From the NCBI GenBank assembly GCA_949358305.1, contig OX442322.1, forward strand, positions 6,076,001 through 6,140,000: a stretch of 64,000 nucleotides of DNA, written 5' to 3'. The position numbers and the translations under genes were made by a program. Under the pieces are notes generated by a model that was given only the letters and a program-made list of their open reading frames with translations, was not told the origin of the DNA and did not search any database. The stretch is from Strigamia acuminata (lineage: Eukaryota > Arthropoda > Chilopoda > Geophilomorpha > Linotaeniidae). Shown here piece by piece: positions 10,338-18,899 of the stretch; within the stretch, counting starts at the first letter, position 1, and every line of letters starts with the position of its first letter.

Positions 10338-13300
10338 TTATTTCTTCGCCGCCTGCGCTGACTCGTTTTTTGACTCGTTTTTTGCCATGGCGAGTTTAAT
10401 CTCTGCCATCTGCTTCATTATCGCGTCAAACTTAGCGTCTTCTTTCGCTGTTCTTGGGCACTCATTGGAGTAGTGGCCCGGTTGGTTACACTTGAAACAG
10501 CGAATATTTGATTTGTCTCTTGGGGCTTCAGTCGATTTTTTCTTTTCAGGGTCTGCTTTCGACGGTGGCGTGTAATTTTTCCGAAAATACTTCGGAATTC
10601 GGCCGGCATTTGGTTTTAACCTGGCGCGAAATTCTTCTACCGCTCTATCTCGATGGATGAGATGTACTAGCGGTCCTTCCTCATCGCAACCCGTTGATAA
10701 GGTATTGCGATAGCTTCGTATTTCTTCGTCCGTCGAATAATCGTCTTTTTCTTCTTTTTCGTCTGATTTTCCGGCATCTTGTCCGGCTTCCTCCCCCTCC
10801 TTGACCTCCTCCAGTGTCGCTTGCATGGCTGACGCTGTCGGTGCCTTTTTAGGGGCGGCCAAAGGGTTGGAAGGCAGCGTGGATGTCAGTTTATTTTTTA
10901 TTTGTAAACCAACGCTAGCTTCTGTTAGCTCCATTATACCGCTAAGATATTCAGTAGGGCGCATAATTTTATCTGTCGCCCCATATCTTTCCGCACTCAA
11001 CTTGAGACGTTTAGCGGTTGCTGCTTTCTCCGCTTCTGGTAAAGCGGAATAATATCTCTTCTCGATATCTATCGTGTTCTCAAACAGGAAGGCGCTCATC
11101 TCCTCGTAGCTGCCTCCTGTCGGTGCCCTTTCTTCAAGTAACACCCGTTGCGAGTATTCTGACAAACCGCCGAGAAAGAAAAGGTTGAATCCCGTGGCAT
11201 GAAATTCCATCGGGGCCTTTTCGAACAACAATCTGGCGCGAATGTCGTAATCCATTATGGTTTCGCCAGGCATCTGGCGAAGACCTCGCATCTTTCGGCT
11301 CACCTCTTCGGGTGTCTCGCCGTAGCGCAGGTCGAATCTCATTAAAAAGTTGTCCCAATTGACGCCTTTCAATCCTTGGTACCACTCACGTGCCGAGCCT
11401 GTCATTAGCTCGACAATACCGTGGGTGAGCATGTCTCCTACGGTGGCTTTAGTGGCAGTCTTAATTCGAATTACTTCGTCAAGGAAGCGATCTCCCGCTT
11501 TCCATGACCCGTCGAAACGGTTCTGAATATAAAATTGCCACCTAATATTCCCGGTAACACTCATGGTGTCACGTCGGGAGACAGCGTATTTTTTCTTTAC
11601 GCGGTCACCAGTGCTACGATTACGATCGTTTCGTTTGCTCAGATCGATTCCCTCGGCTTTTAACGAGCCAAGTAGTGCTCTTCCAAGCTCTCCCATCGTA
11701 TACTGCCGACCCGTCGAATCGGTAAACGCGCTTTGTCGGGGAGGGTCCTGAAACTCCTCCCGTCGGTGGTCGCTATTTTCCGATCGACGTCGTTTCTCTC
11801 TATCGCGCGGAGAGTTGGATCTCTTCCGGCGATTACTTGATTTATCCTTTCGTCTGTCGTCGTTGGATGAGGGGTCGGAGCTGGGGTCGGGAGACGGTGA
11901 GCGGCGTGGCGGGTTGCGCCGTGAAGAGTTTGACTCTTTCCGGCCCCTACGACGGTCGTCACGTTCCCTTTCCCTGCGTTCATCGCGTTCTCTTTCCCTT
12001 CGTCTTTCTCCGGAACCTCTCTCCGAATCGTGATGACTGGGTGCGTTTGACTCCAGTCCATCTGACGACGAATCACTATTTCCGTAGTGATAATATTTCG
12101 GTCTTTCATCGCGTTTGCCTCCTTCTCGCGAAGAGGTGCGATCATGCGATTGTCTCCTTGACGACTCGTCGTCTTTAAGGATGGGCACTGGTTGTTGCCA
12201 CTCAGTCCCTTGCGGATTATCTTGCTGTTGGCTTGTGAGAGCTTGCTCTTCATTTCGCCTAGCATTATTAGCGTTGATTAACCGTGTTATCGCATTATTT
12301 GTGGCTGAATCGAGAGCTTGCATGCGGGGCCGAGTTTGTTGTTCTCTGGCCGACGCATCTCTCTTGCGCGGAGTAGCTGGTGTCGCCCTCTCCGGCTGGG
12401 GTTTGGGTTTGGCCTTCGGCGTGCGCTTTGGGTCTCCCTCTAGGCTCTCGTCGGACAGCTCGGATGAACTGACCTCTGGTTTGCGAACGGATTTCGGGTC
12501 ATCTCGTCGCAATCTGGCCATAAATGCTCGCTCTGCTTCTTGTTGCGAGTGGAAAGCATATCGATGTGCTCTCAGGGCTCGGTCAACTATTTCTACCTCC
12601 TCGGGAGTAGTCGGATTGGGCTGGGTTCTGCCGTACTCGAGAGCTTGCGCTTCTCTTTCCGCCAGCTTCCTCCGTCTCTCGCGAATGGCTTGTCGAGCCT
12701 CATTCTCTGCATCCGCTTCAAATTGAGCGGAATCAACCAATTGTTGAGCGTGTGCACCTTCAACAATGGTGATTTGTGGGGATACACTGTGCGCTTTTAA
12801 AGCTGCACGTACGATTTGTAACGTTTCGTACACGGTAATCTTCCCCGTCGGAAGGGTGTATCTCACTCCCTCCGCTTGTGCCAACTGCATCGCATCAATC
12901 AAGGTGCCCGAGACGCTGTAAGGCTGGCTCGAAACACGCTTGACAGAGGACGAGTTGGACTTGTGCCCTTCAGACACTACCGAGGCTGGTCGACTGTGCG
13001 TAACTGGCGTGTTTAGTGCCGAATTAGCGGTCGTATTTGAGGCCGTCTTTTGTATCGGAGACGCTGCTTTCGGACTGCCCACCTCGGTGTCGTGCGTTAG
13101 ACGAGGCGATTGGTTACGGGATAAAACCTCGTTTCCGCTCGTCTCGCCGTCACGGTTAGAACGCGGCAGTTTGGAGTGAGATGGCTCTTCACCCCGCTCT
13201 GTCTCGTCCAATCGCTGCCTCGTCTCGGCGCGAGACGGGTGCGATGCCTCTGATGCGCTTCTACGATCGGGTTTAGGCTTACGCCGTTTTTGCCTCGCTT

Positions 13301-13421
13301 CGTGCGCTGAGGCTTTGGGTAAGGGACCTCCAGATCGCAAGTGATAGTCGGCGCCTTTACGACTGCCGGCTCTCTTGTTTGCGTCGGAGTCGGAATCTGT
13401 TACTCGGGTATTATCTGCCAT
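10338..13421 (-). CDS. gag: Gypsy-1 Gag
   Basis: A 1027-residue frame with an ATG start (13421) about 50 bases after the primer-binding site. The N-terminal third is charged and low in complexity; a long Arg/Ser/Glu/Asp-rich tract (RRERERDERRERERD type, about 475-560) follows. The capsid-like retrotransposon Gag region is near 680-780 (WQFYIQNRFDGSWKAGDRFLDE, EWYQGLKGVNWDNFLMRFDLRYG, with short gaps as typical). One CCHC zinc knuckle (CFKCNQPGHYSNEC) is near the C-terminus. It would form the particle and package RNA. It is longer than most gypsy Gags because of the added N-terminal low-complexity region. Confidence 0.88.
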   Translation of the reverse strand: MADNTRVTDSDSDANKRAGSRKGADYHLRSGGPLPKASAHEARQKRRKPKPDRRSASEASHPSRAETRQRLDETERGEEPSHSKLPRSNRDGETSGNEVLSRNQSPRLTHDTEVGSPKAASPIQKTASNTTANSALNTPVTHSRPASVVSEGHKSNSSSVKRVSSQPYSVSGTLIDAMQLAQAEGVRYTLPTGKITVYETLQIVRAALKAHSVSPQITIVEGAHAQQLVDSAQFEADAENEARQAIRERRRKLAEREAQALEYGRTQPNPTTPEEVEIVDRALRAHRYAFHSQQEAERAFMARLRRDDPKSVRKPEVSSSELSDESLEGDPKRTPKAKPKPQPERATPATPRKRDASAREQQTRPRMQALDSATNNAITRLINANNARRNEEQALTSQQQDNPQGTEWQQPVPILKDDESSRRQSHDRTSSREGGKRDERPKYYHYGNSDSSSDGLESNAPSHHDSERGSGERRRERERDERRERERDDRRRGRKESNSSRRNPPRRSPSPDPSSDPSSNDDRRKDKSSNRRKRSNSPRDREKRRRSENSDHRREEFQDPPRQSAFTDSTGRQYTMGELGRALLGSLKAEGIDLSKRNDRNRSTGDRVKKKYAVSRRDTMSVTGNIRWQFYIQNRFDGSWKAGDRFLDEVIRIKTATKATVGDMLTHGIVELMTGSAREWYQGLKGVNWDNFLMRFDLRYGETPEEVSRKMRGLRQMPGETIMDYDIRARLLFEKAPMEFHATGFNLFFLGGLSEYSQRVLLEERAPTGGSYEEMSAFLFENTIDIEKRYYSALPEAEKAATAKRLKLSAERYGATDKIMRPTEYLSGIMELTEASVGLQIKNKLTSTLPSNPLAAPKKAPTASAMQATLEEVKEGEEAGQDAGKSDEKEEKDDYSTDEEIRSYRNTLSTGCDEEGPLVHLIHRDRAVEEFRARLKPNAGRIPKYFRKNYTPPSKADPEKKKSTEAPRDKSNIRCFKCNQPGHYSNECPRTAKEDAKFDAIMKQMAEIKLAMAKNESKNESAQAAKK
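10365..10383 (-). promoter_or_regulatory. Gypsy-1 tandem -1 frameshift heptamers
   Basis: On the - strand two A-AAA-AAC heptamers (10383-10377 and 10371-10365) lie in the gag frame (GCA-AAA-AAC and TCA-AAA-AAC), each followed by GAG TCA. They are a 12-bp tandem repeat 25-45 bases before the gag stop. The pol frame is -1 to gag and open from here. A slip at either site would fuse Gag to Pol. Confidence 0.75.
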
Positions 13422-13473
13422 TTCTTGCTTTGGGTATGAAGTAATCTCGGGTTAGAATCAGTTATTCAACTTG

Positions 13474-13491
13474 ATCCCGGACAGGCCCCCA
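13474..13491 (-). other. Gypsy-1 primer-binding site
   Basis: On the - strand TGGGGGCCTGTCCGGGAT lies two bases (CG) after the 5' LTR. Its complement resembles the 3' end of animal tRNA-Pro with two mismatches, so tRNA-Pro is the best guess from memory but not certain. Confidence 0.6.
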
Positions 13492-13493
13492 CG

Positions 13494-14509
13494 TGTCGCG
13501 CTCAACTCTAACCGTCGCTAACTCGTGGGTTGATTACTTAATTCGACTAACTCACTACCGCTTTGCTCAAGCGGTTTACCCAAAGAAATGATTACACAGA
13601 TATAAAAGGTAAAATATAATATAGATTTATTCTGCGGGGCAATGTACAGATATATCTTATATATATATATATAAAGGGTAAGTAAAAGGTAAATCGGAAT
13701 GGGTGATGGGAAATGGAAAGGCAAGGTAAGATGAAAGCTGGCTGGAATCGGCGAGGTCGTCTGTTGTCTCGTGCGTGTCCAAGATGGCGTCCTCGTTGTA
13801 GCAACGTGATGTCGTCTTGGGCCGGCGTGGCAATATGGCGTCCTCGGCTCGTCTCTGGCTGGTCCTTCGGGCTCACGCTGGTCGGGCGCGAGTGAATGCT
13901 TAGTTAAAAGGCTTACTTCGGTCTGTTGTCTAGGTTTTTTGTGTGGTGTCCGGCGATCACACAGCGGCGGACTCTTCTGGCTCCCGGCGGTCACACAGCG
14001 GCGGGAACGCTCGTCGTGGTTTTACTGCAGTTTAGGCTTGTGCGACCGTTTGTCTGCACAACTCGCTAAACTGGAGTGGTTTTTACTATTTCTAGCTGGT
14101 GTGCTAAAATAGTGTGGTAATCTTATCTCGCAGGTTACTCTGCGGAGTTTGACACTGACCAAACGTACTCACGGTAAATTGTCCTTTGTCCTCGGTCAAT
14201 CCCAGTATATTTACTTGGGCCTGATCTTGTAGGACGACGGATTTTACGTGTTTCTCGTTTGATGGTTGTGTTGGTTCTGCCCGCTCAGTGCAAGGCACAT
14301 TCCTTTGCACAAAGCGGGGTTGACAGGTGACCGGAATCACCCAATGGTGGGGTGGACGAGCCATCCCCACTCCCTCAGGGCAGACGCCTGTCCATTGACT
14401 AGATGTCAATGCACTGAGGGAAGGGAGACGCGCTTGCGGCTCCCCTTACACCCGAAACGAGGTCACGAGAGAAACTCTTCGTTGACCCCGGTCCAGTCGG
14501 GTCACAACA
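13494..14509 (-). repeat. Gypsy-1 5' LTR
   Basis: 1016 bp, TG...CA on both strands, near-identical to 1006-2023. Transcription would start in it and run toward lower coordinates. Confidence 0.93.
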
Positions 14510-14513
14510 ACTT

Positions 14514-15340
14514 GTGAACAGGAATCTTCCTCTTTAGTGAATACAGTGGAAGATAAAATTTCCCCATCATCAAGCGAGGATAAAATGATTAAGACAGAGG
14601 GGGAGTTTGAAAGGGATTTTAGCAATAAGGAGAATAATTTGCCAATAGAAATCCCTCCAGAGTTAACACATGAGGAGTCTGAGCCAATTGCAAACGAAAG
14701 GGAAAAATTGGAACAGTTTACATTGGAAATTGAGCCCAATTCTGATGAAGGGTTTGGGCAGTTCGATCCCATGACAGTTTGTGAAATCTCTTCGACGTCA
14801 CTGGAGGATGACATTTCCCCAACACCGATAGAGACTACGGGTGTGAGTGACTACAAATCCATTGAGATAGAGGGGGAATGCGTAAAGACTAAAAGACGTA
14901 AGAAAAGATGTAAGAAAGCTAAGAATATTGCTTTAATGAAAACAAATGACGATGAATATCAATTAACGGTTAATGAACCGATATTGGATGATGAAATAAC
15001 TAAAATTGAACAGAACTTAAGTCTCACGGCTGAGAACGACATGGGCGTAAGACTTAAACAAGACTTAGATATGAGTAGGTGGTGGAGACAAGCCACAACA
15101 CACCAAATAGATAGTTACACAGAATGGGTCAGTGTTATCTATATTTCACCGAGCAATGACCGGCTTGAGACTATGAGTGATGTGAAAAGGTGGTGTGTTG
15201 CGGAAGATTATGTATTTGATTTAAGCCTATTCGATTTTTGTAACAGGGATCCAGTACACCCAGCATATCCTGTTTGTAACATGAGGTTGATTGAACTCAA
15301 GAATTCAAAAATAATCAGAGACAAATCCATTGAATTCTGA
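14514..15340 (+). pseudogene. Copia-A polyprotein, spacer and degenerate MBD-like end
   Basis: This continues the frame broken at 1005. It opens with an acidic, Ser/Glu-rich spacer, then a basic cluster (KTKRRKKRCKKAK) that could be a nuclear localisation signal. The last ~90 residues align with the MBD segments of Copia-D and Copia-E: MSRWWRQAT, VIYISPSNDRL, DVKRWC and LFDFC. Three of the four methyl-CpG contact positions are changed here (the first Arg, Asp to Ser, the last Arg to Glu), so DNA binding is doubtful. The frame stops at 15338-15340 and goes straight to 3' sequence with no reverse transcriptase. Confidence 0.7.
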
Positions 15341-15389
15341 TGGGCTCATAGTTTTTCTTTTTGTTCTAGTGGGACCCCATATGCTGCTC

Positions 15390-15838
15390 AGAGGGGGTAT
15401 GTTGGTATTTGGAGCAGGCATATGGTGTCGGTCAGCTAAAGTCGCGTGATTTTGGTTAAATGCGACTGCGATACATCAAGTGTTTAACCGTATTTTGTCT
15501 CGAGGTCGAGAGTCGCTTGATTCTGGTTTTTATCTCGCGTGTTTCTATATCGCAAGCGGCTCATATACTGCGGTGTTCAATTGTTGTGTCGTCTGCTCAA
15601 ATGAGCAATTTATGTTTGACAATTTGTTCTGTTCTTAGCATTTGTACAGGACAAATCAACTTATGTTTAACTTTGATTTGTCCTATTCTTAGATATAGAG
15701 TGCAAAATAGCCTCTATGCATGTAACTTTTAGTTCACTAGTTATGCCTGAAATAAAATGGCCACTTGCATGACTGTTCAAGTGCAAGTTTTGAAAACCTG
15801 CCTATTATTTGATACACTCACCTGCCTATTAGTCAACA
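15390..15838 (+). repeat. Copia-A polypurine tract and 3' LTR
   Basis: The purine run AGAGGGGGTA (15390-15399) is the plus-strand primer and directly precedes an LTR that begins TGTTGG (15400) and ends CAACA (15838), 439 bp. The LTR end is fixed by comparison with the uninterrupted flank at 38091. No second LTR copy is in the window, so the inner and outer boundaries rest on the purine tract, the TG/CA termini and the empty site. Confidence 0.65.
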
Positions 15839-15920
15839 TAGTTGTGGTTTCCAAAACCGTTGATTCTCGGCACAAACACAAGCTGACATTTTCCTCCATG
15901 GGCGCCGCCATTTTGGATAT
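15839..15920. repeat. Duplicated flank, copy 1 left part
   Basis: 82 bp (TAGTTGTGGTTTCC ... TTTTGGATAT) found again at 38091-38172. Here it lies between Copia-A and Gypsy-2. It contains GCCGCCATTTTGG, a YY1/Pho-like core. Confidence 0.85.
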
Positions 15921-16478
15921 TGTCATGTGTACGAACCGTGCCAATTAATGCGCGATTCGTAACACGTAATTCGATCTATTATTAGTTAAGTGTTGCTAAA
16001 TTTCGGCCACAGATGGCGCTGACGGCTGGAATCCGTCATCGCCATGTGATGGACCGATCAATTCAATTATGGGGTTTATGGCAGATTTGCTATAAATAAG
16101 GAGCCCGCACTAAGACAGATCTCTAATACCTTTTGCCTTTCAGAGACTAGAGAGTCTAATGTCGCCTCAATAAAGAGAGCGGCTGCCGACTATAAACTGC
16201 AACAATTGAACATAACTTAGAGTATACCCAGTTAATAAAAGTTGTACAATTTAATAAGAATGTAAAAGTGACAATTTATCCAAGTATCATTCTGGCCTGT
16301 TTGAGAATAAATGTATCTGAATTTATAAGGGATCGAACAAACTTTGTTTGTCCGGTCAAATAAATCTGAATTGAATTTAAAGCATAAAACAAATCTCATT
16401 CTTTCCTTTCACACTCATTAAAACCCAAATAAAATAACGTTGCGTGGAAACCTGATTAGGCCCGGAATCCACGTAACA
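15921..16478 (+). repeat. Gypsy-2 5' LTR
   Basis: Starts TGTCATGTGTACG and ends CACGTAACA. It holds AGATGGCGC (16011-16019), a TATA box (TATAAATAAG, 16091-16100) and an AATAAA signal near 16168. Confidence 0.92.
16091..16100 (+). promoter_or_regulatory. Gypsy-2 LTR TATA box
   Basis: TATAAATAAG followed by a pyrimidine/purine junction and AATAAA about 70 bp on. The same block is kept at 24672 and 38343, which supports function in transcript start. Confidence 0.6.
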
Positions 16479-17436
16479 AATGGTGGAGATGGCGGTTCTT
16501 TCCCCGAGACCAAAATTAGAATAAAAAACCCCGAAAAATTAGAGCTAAAATCATTAAAACTGTAAAATTTAAAGTAAAATGAGTGAAATTAGAATTAAAA
16601 TCACATAAAATTGGTAAATTTAGCTTAAAATAGCTTTGAAAATCATATAAAATTTTGAGAAATCCCAACCTAATTTAAATATGAGTGATTCATTTGTGAA
16701 ATTGATAGGAAAGTGAGAATGAGTCATTGCTAGTGAATAAATAGGTCAATTAGATTGAAAATTGGCAAAGTCTAAAAAATAAAATAGAATAGAAGTTTGG
16801 AGTGTTTGAATTGGATAAATTTGCATTTGATTGATATTTACTGTGATGTTTGACTTTGAATTGAATTAATATAATGTTATTGATTGAATTTTGATAAAAT
16901 TTAATGAAATTGCATGTTAATGAAGAATTTAATTGTAATGTTAAGATGAAATTGAATAATAATAGAGAATATATTGTTTATATTTATTAATGAATTTGTT
17001 TTCTTTCCAGAGCATTTTTGTAAAGTGTTATTAATAAGAAATTTTTCCTTGAATATTTGCTAATGATAGTTTTGATGAATTTTTGTAATTATGACCGTGA
17101 AAATGAATTGTTTTTGATATTTTTGTAAAAAATGATGACCGTGAAAATGTTTTTTTTTTCTCTTGAATTCTTTTGTTGAAACTTTTGAAATTTGATTGTA
17201 AAAATTGAATTGTTTAATCATTGAATTGTTCTAGTATTTTGAAATGTTTCTGTAAAGATTGAAGTGTTTAATCACTGATTTATTTTTCAGAAAGTGAAAA
17301 GCGTGCTGTGTGTTAAAGAGTTATAGTGTTAATTATAATTGGAAAGGTGAATTAAAAGTGCGTCAAGTCAAAGAGTTGTGTCTTCGAATTTAATTATTTA
17401 ACAATTGCGGAATCCAAACGTTATAACTTTTCACAA
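16479..17436 (+). other. Gypsy-2 primer site and AT-rich leader
   Basis: Two bases (AA) after the LTR comes TGGTGGAGATGGCGGTTC (16481-16498), in the place of the primer-binding site. I cannot assign the tRNA. The Gypsy-4 site begins TGGTGGAGGTG, nearly the same. The remaining ~940 bp are AT-rich, with a T-run near 17150 and no coding frame. Confidence 0.65.
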
Positions 17437-18828
17437 GTGGTAACGAATTATTTGTTTTCATCAAAAGATCCGGGAGAACTTGAATCACTGGATGATAAGG
17501 TGGCTGACCGGAAAAAGAAATCAAAATCCAAAGGGGAAGAAAAAATTCAAAAAAGGGAAGATTTTGAAACCCCGGAACAACGCCATAAAAGAATAATCGA
17601 TCCAAGTGTGTACAATTTGTTGTTGCCTGACGAAGCTACGGAATTAGGCAATCTCCTGGATAAAGTGCAAGCAAATTTGGACGACGCATTTGAGGACGCA
17701 ACTGACGATATTGAGGACCAAAAGGAATTAATTCAACCTGTAGAGACAATTAAAAACGAACAATTTCCAGATAATATGGCAAGTGTTTCACCAGAATTTG
17801 TAGCGATACAAACAGTATTACAAAACTTAGTGGTAAATAGAAGAAATCCAGTTGACTTTGATCCAGCGACAGGGAATATTGACACGTGGTTAATCGGTTT
17901 CGAAGATACAATAGCCGATGACACTGAAAAGATTAAACATCTATCAATTGTGCTGAAATCCTCCGCATCATCGTGGTATTTAGATCAACTTCCACTACAT
18001 CCGACTAGAACTTGGATTCAATGGAAAGATGCGTTGAAAGTGAAATTCAGACGACAAATAACAACAATTTTGTCGAAATTACAAGCAATGCAGCACAAGG
18101 ATGGAACAGCTTTGGAACATATGCAGAAAATATTGAAAGAGTGTTCTTATGCAAGACCAGCATTCACTGAGGAACAAAAGATATTTCATGTGTTTCAAGG
18201 ACTTAAAAAGGTGACTAGAGATAGATTGGTTGTCAATTTTCCAAAGACATTGGATCAATTAACATCTCAACTTGGATTATTGGAAGCTCATGCATTCAGT
18301 GAGGACCCTGCAGAAGTTTTGCTAACCCTACTGCAAAAAGCTGTTGATACAACAGGCGAGGTGAAACCAAGCTTGTTAGTTGAACCGAGCGACGTCAATA
18401 AAACCAAAGACGAGTTGTTAGCAGAGGTCAAAGTGCTAAGACAACAGCAGCAGTTTGGGGAAGTTCAATATGCAGAGGTTACTCCTGTCTTCTACCAAAA
18501 TCAATGGTACACACCACATCCAAACCAGGCCCAGTTCTACAATAGAGGCAACTTTAGAGGACGGTCTGGACAACAACGTGAATGGTGGAACCAAGGAAGA
18601 GGATGGAATAATAATAAAGGTCAAAACAGAGGCAATTGGAATAATCAGTGGAATCCACCACAACAGCAATGGAATCCACCACAAGGACAAAGACCACAGG
18701 GGAACCCAAATAACCAAGGCCATCCATTAAATCCGAATTACAAAGGTAAAAGATATGATCCAAATTACCAAGGCCGAGGAAATCGAGGAGCCCCACGTGG
18801 TGGACCACCTAATGCACCGGGAAACTAG
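17437..18828 (+). CDS. gag: Gypsy-2 Gag, no zinc knuckle
   Basis: A 463-codon frame counted from a GTG. The frame is open from 17356, but its first ATG is at 17776, inside what looks like coding sequence (a Lys/Glu-rich N-terminal arm). Either the start ATG was lost, a near-cognate codon is used, or the N-terminus is spliced. The retrotransposon Gag/capsid region is clear (WYLDQLPLHP, WIQWKDALKVKFRRQI, FHVFQGLKKVTRDRLV). There is no CCHC knuckle; the C-terminal ~100 residues are rich in Asn, Gln, Gly and Arg (GRGWNNNKGQNRG, GRGNRGAPRGG), an RGG-like tail that could bind RNA instead. The stop TAG directly follows a frameshift heptamer. Confidence 0.82.
   Translation: MVTNYLFSSKDPGELESLDDKVADRKKKSKSKGEEKIQKREDFETPEQRHKRIIDPSVYNLLLPDEATELGNLLDKVQANLDDAFEDATDDIEDQKELIQPVETIKNEQFPDNMASVSPEFVAIQTVLQNLVVNRRNPVDFDPATGNIDTWLIGFEDTIADDTEKIKHLSIVLKSSASSWYLDQLPLHPTRTWIQWKDALKVKFRRQITTILSKLQAMQHKDGTALEHMQKILKECSYARPAFTEEQKIFHVFQGLKKVTRDRLVVNFPKTLDQLTSQLGLLEAHAFSEDPAEVLLTLLQKAVDTTGEVKPSLLVEPSDVNKTKDELLAEVKVLRQQQQFGEVQYAEVTPVFYQNQWYTPHPNQAQFYNRGNFRGRSGQQREWWNQGRGWNNNKGQNRGNWNNQWNPPQQQWNPPQGQRPQGNPNNQGHPLNPNYKGKRYDPNYQGRGNRGAPRGGPPNAPGN
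18819..18828 (+). promoter_or_regulatory. Gypsy-2 -1 frameshift site
   Basis: G-GGA-AAC in the gag frame (CCG GGA AAC TAG) is a canonical -1 slippery heptamer and the gag stop is the next codon. The pol frame is -1 and open from 18813, so slippage gives Gag-Pol. Confidence 0.78.
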
Positions 18829-18899
18829 AATGGCCACAAAGACGAAATAACAAAAAGAAAAGAAGAAAGAGGAAATTAGAAATTATCGAGTTACACGCC

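Larger units (their letters stand above)
1006..14509 (-). mobile_element. Gypsy-1, complete Ty3/gypsy element with three reading frames
   Basis: It has LTRs of 1018 and 1016 bp that by eye differ only by one 2-bp indel (ACGTGTGTTT against ACGTGTTT). A 4-bp target duplication ACTT lies at 1002-1005 and 14510-14513. In element order on the - strand: 5' LTR, primer-binding site, gag, pol in the -1 frame, about 1.4 kb non-coding, ORF3, polypurine tract, 3' LTR. All three frames are open and the catalytic residues of protease, RT, RNase H and integrase are present, so it looks autonomous and recently inserted. It lies in the coding region of Copia-A. Confidence 0.93.
1..15838 (+). mobile_element. 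Copia-A, Ty1/copia relic, 5' part outside the window, split by Gypsy-1
   Basis: Two coding pieces (to 1005 and from 14514) read as one continuous frame once Gypsy-1 and one copy of its ACTT target duplication are left out. A polypurine tract (AGAGGGGGTA) and an LTR of TG...CA form (15400-15838) end the element. The flank TAGTT at 15839-15843 follows it; the same TAGTT lies at 38091-38095 in a duplicated copy of the flank without the element, so that copy is an empty site. Reverse transcriptase and RNase H are missing between the MBD-like segment and the polypurine tract, so the element could not have moved by itself. The 5' LTR and gag would lie upstream of the window. Confidence 0.75.
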
